Source: Clostridium carboxidivorans P7
GTDB taxonomy: Bacteria; Bacillota; Clostridia; Clostridiales; Clostridiaceae
DNA length: 64,000 nucleotides
Direction: 5' to 3'
Assembly (NCBI RefSeq): GCF_001038625.1
Contig: NZ_CP011803.1
Location: forward strand, 4,030,001 to 4,094,000
Shown here: piece by piece, positions 63,436 to 64,000 of the stretch
How the letters are laid out: every line of letters begins with the position of its first letter
Numbering within the stretch: position 1 is the stretch's first letter
Translations under genes and position numbers: made by a program
The notes under the pieces: model-generated
What the model was told of the DNA's origin: nothing
The model's input: the letters and a program-made list of their open reading frames with translations, nothing else
Databases searched by the model: none

Positions 63436-64000
63436 TTAAGATAATTTACTTATTAATAACGCCATAGTAGTTACAAAATTAAATGTAAAATGATTGAACA
63501 CAGAATACCAATATCCCTTTTTTTCTATTAAATAGCAATTGTAAATTCCTATCCAAATTAATAAAGGAAAAGCTCTTAAATTAAAATGAATAACGCCAAA
63601 AATTATACTACTCAACAAAGCTGCTAAATAGATACCTATTCTAGGTGCAAATGTCTTTTCAAATAGCAGCCATCTAAAAACAAATTCTTCAAGTATTGGT
63701 GCAAAAATTATAACTATTGGAATTATTATCAGAAATCTATTTAACGGCATATTAGACATCCAAGTAACTACTTCCTGTTCTTTAACCTGCACATTGAACT
63801 TAGAAACAATCATTGTTTCTATATTAGCAATTATAATTATTACAACATAAGAAAAAGTCGTTAGCCTTATAGCTGAAACAATATTAAACTTTTTTAAGCT
63901 AAATCCAAATTTTTTAAAATCATCACTTAATCTTTGGCTTAACGTTTGTTTTAAACTTTGGCTTGATGAATATAAACTATATACTCTATTAGCATCTTTT
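63436..64000 (-). CDS. CPBP (CAAX-type) intramembrane metalloprotease, 5' truncated
   Basis: The frame is open to the window edge, so the N terminus is missing. An ATG at 63813 is internal, because the same frame upstream reads coherent protein (VYSLYSSSQSLKQ, then VVIIIIANIETM). The visible 187 residues have the CPBP motif 1 LEEFVFRWLLFE (EExxxR) with HFNLRAF and FNHFTFN for the metal histidines. The family handles prenyl-protein or bacteriocin-immunity roles in bacteria. The substrate is unknown. Confidence 0.88.
   Translation of the reverse strand, partial: KDANRVYSLYSSSQSLKQTLSQRLSDDFKKFGFSLKKFNIVSAIRLTTFSYVVIIIIANIETMIVSKFNVQVKEQEVVTWMSNMPLNRFLIIIPIVIIFAPILEEFVFRWLLFEKTFAPRIGIYLAALLSSIIFGVIHFNLRAFPLLIWIGIYNCYLIEKKGYWYSVFNHFTFNFVTTMALLISKLS

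Noticed and set aside
1..64000. CRISPR arrays, tRNA and rRNA genes.
   Set aside because: No regularly spaced repeats, cloverleaf sequences or conserved rRNA segments were noticed on either strand.

Overview
The window is AT-rich chromosomal DNA from a spore-forming, strictly anaerobic, low-GC Firmicute, most likely Clostridium sensu stricto. The evidence is consistent strong GGAGG-type ribosome sites, frequent TTG/GTG starts, NADH:rubredoxin-oxidoreductase and hybrid-cluster protein genes, pyruvate formate-lyase, the sporulation deacetylase PdaB, and T-box, ZTP and RAT leader RNAs. No species is claimed. No rRNA, tRNA or CRISPR array was seen.

Layout. 1-2943 is a redox/nitrosative-stress block (truncated NROR-like flavoprotein, DUF1450, Hcp), followed by about 540 bases without a gene but rich in nested inverted repeats. 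3481-5783 is an alkylation-damage operon: a cysteine-rich CCG protein, AdaA-type regulator, O6-alkylguanine methyltransferase and AlkA-like glycosylase. About 5915-11300 is a roughly 5.3 kb phage-derived island between that operon and dapH. It has a large serine recombinase, a CI/Cro-like switch with four 19-bp operators, further HTH proteins, a replication initiator and a DnaC-type loader, but no virion genes. 11511-20846 is housekeeping: dapH, an SSB-like protein, pdaB, DUF4364, a YncE-like propeller, a TSCPD protein, folC and valS. valS has a T-box leader, with the wreck of a GNAT gene between leader and gene. 20973-24014 is a glucose-type PTS gene with its GlcT antiterminator and RAT.

24225-38130 holds an orphan substrate-binding lipoprotein, a TPR protein, envelope enzymes (polysaccharide deacetylase, two transglutaminase-like proteins, an L,D-transpeptidase), recX, an M16 peptidase, a DEAD-box helicase, a flavin reductase and pflB behind a ZTP (pfl-motif) riboswitch. 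38447-42693 is the least explained part: five co-directional genes around a tandem (double) glutathionylspermidine-synthase-like ATP-grasp protein, with a Ser/Thr/Gly-rich lipoprotein directly upstream and a membrane-anchored protein downstream. It resembles the enterobacterial YgiB/YgiC pairing in architecture and is the best candidate here for an undescribed modification system.

42729-64000 carries a YitT protein behind an attenuator-like hairpin, a TetR-controlled HlyD/ABC efflux operon, greA, a cyclophilin lipoprotein, a KimA-like potassium importer, a CDF metal exporter with operator palindromes, a DUF1858 protein, apbE, cobU-cobS-cobC, an APC permease that appears to use a non-ATG start, a DUF2334 protein, an autoregulated perR, an orphan family-1 binding lipoprotein, a WYL regulator and a truncated CPBP protease. 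Two copies of one MITE-like repeat (48936-49168 and 53700-53869) flank the kimA-apbE block. Many convergent gene pairs share a bidirectional intrinsic terminator.
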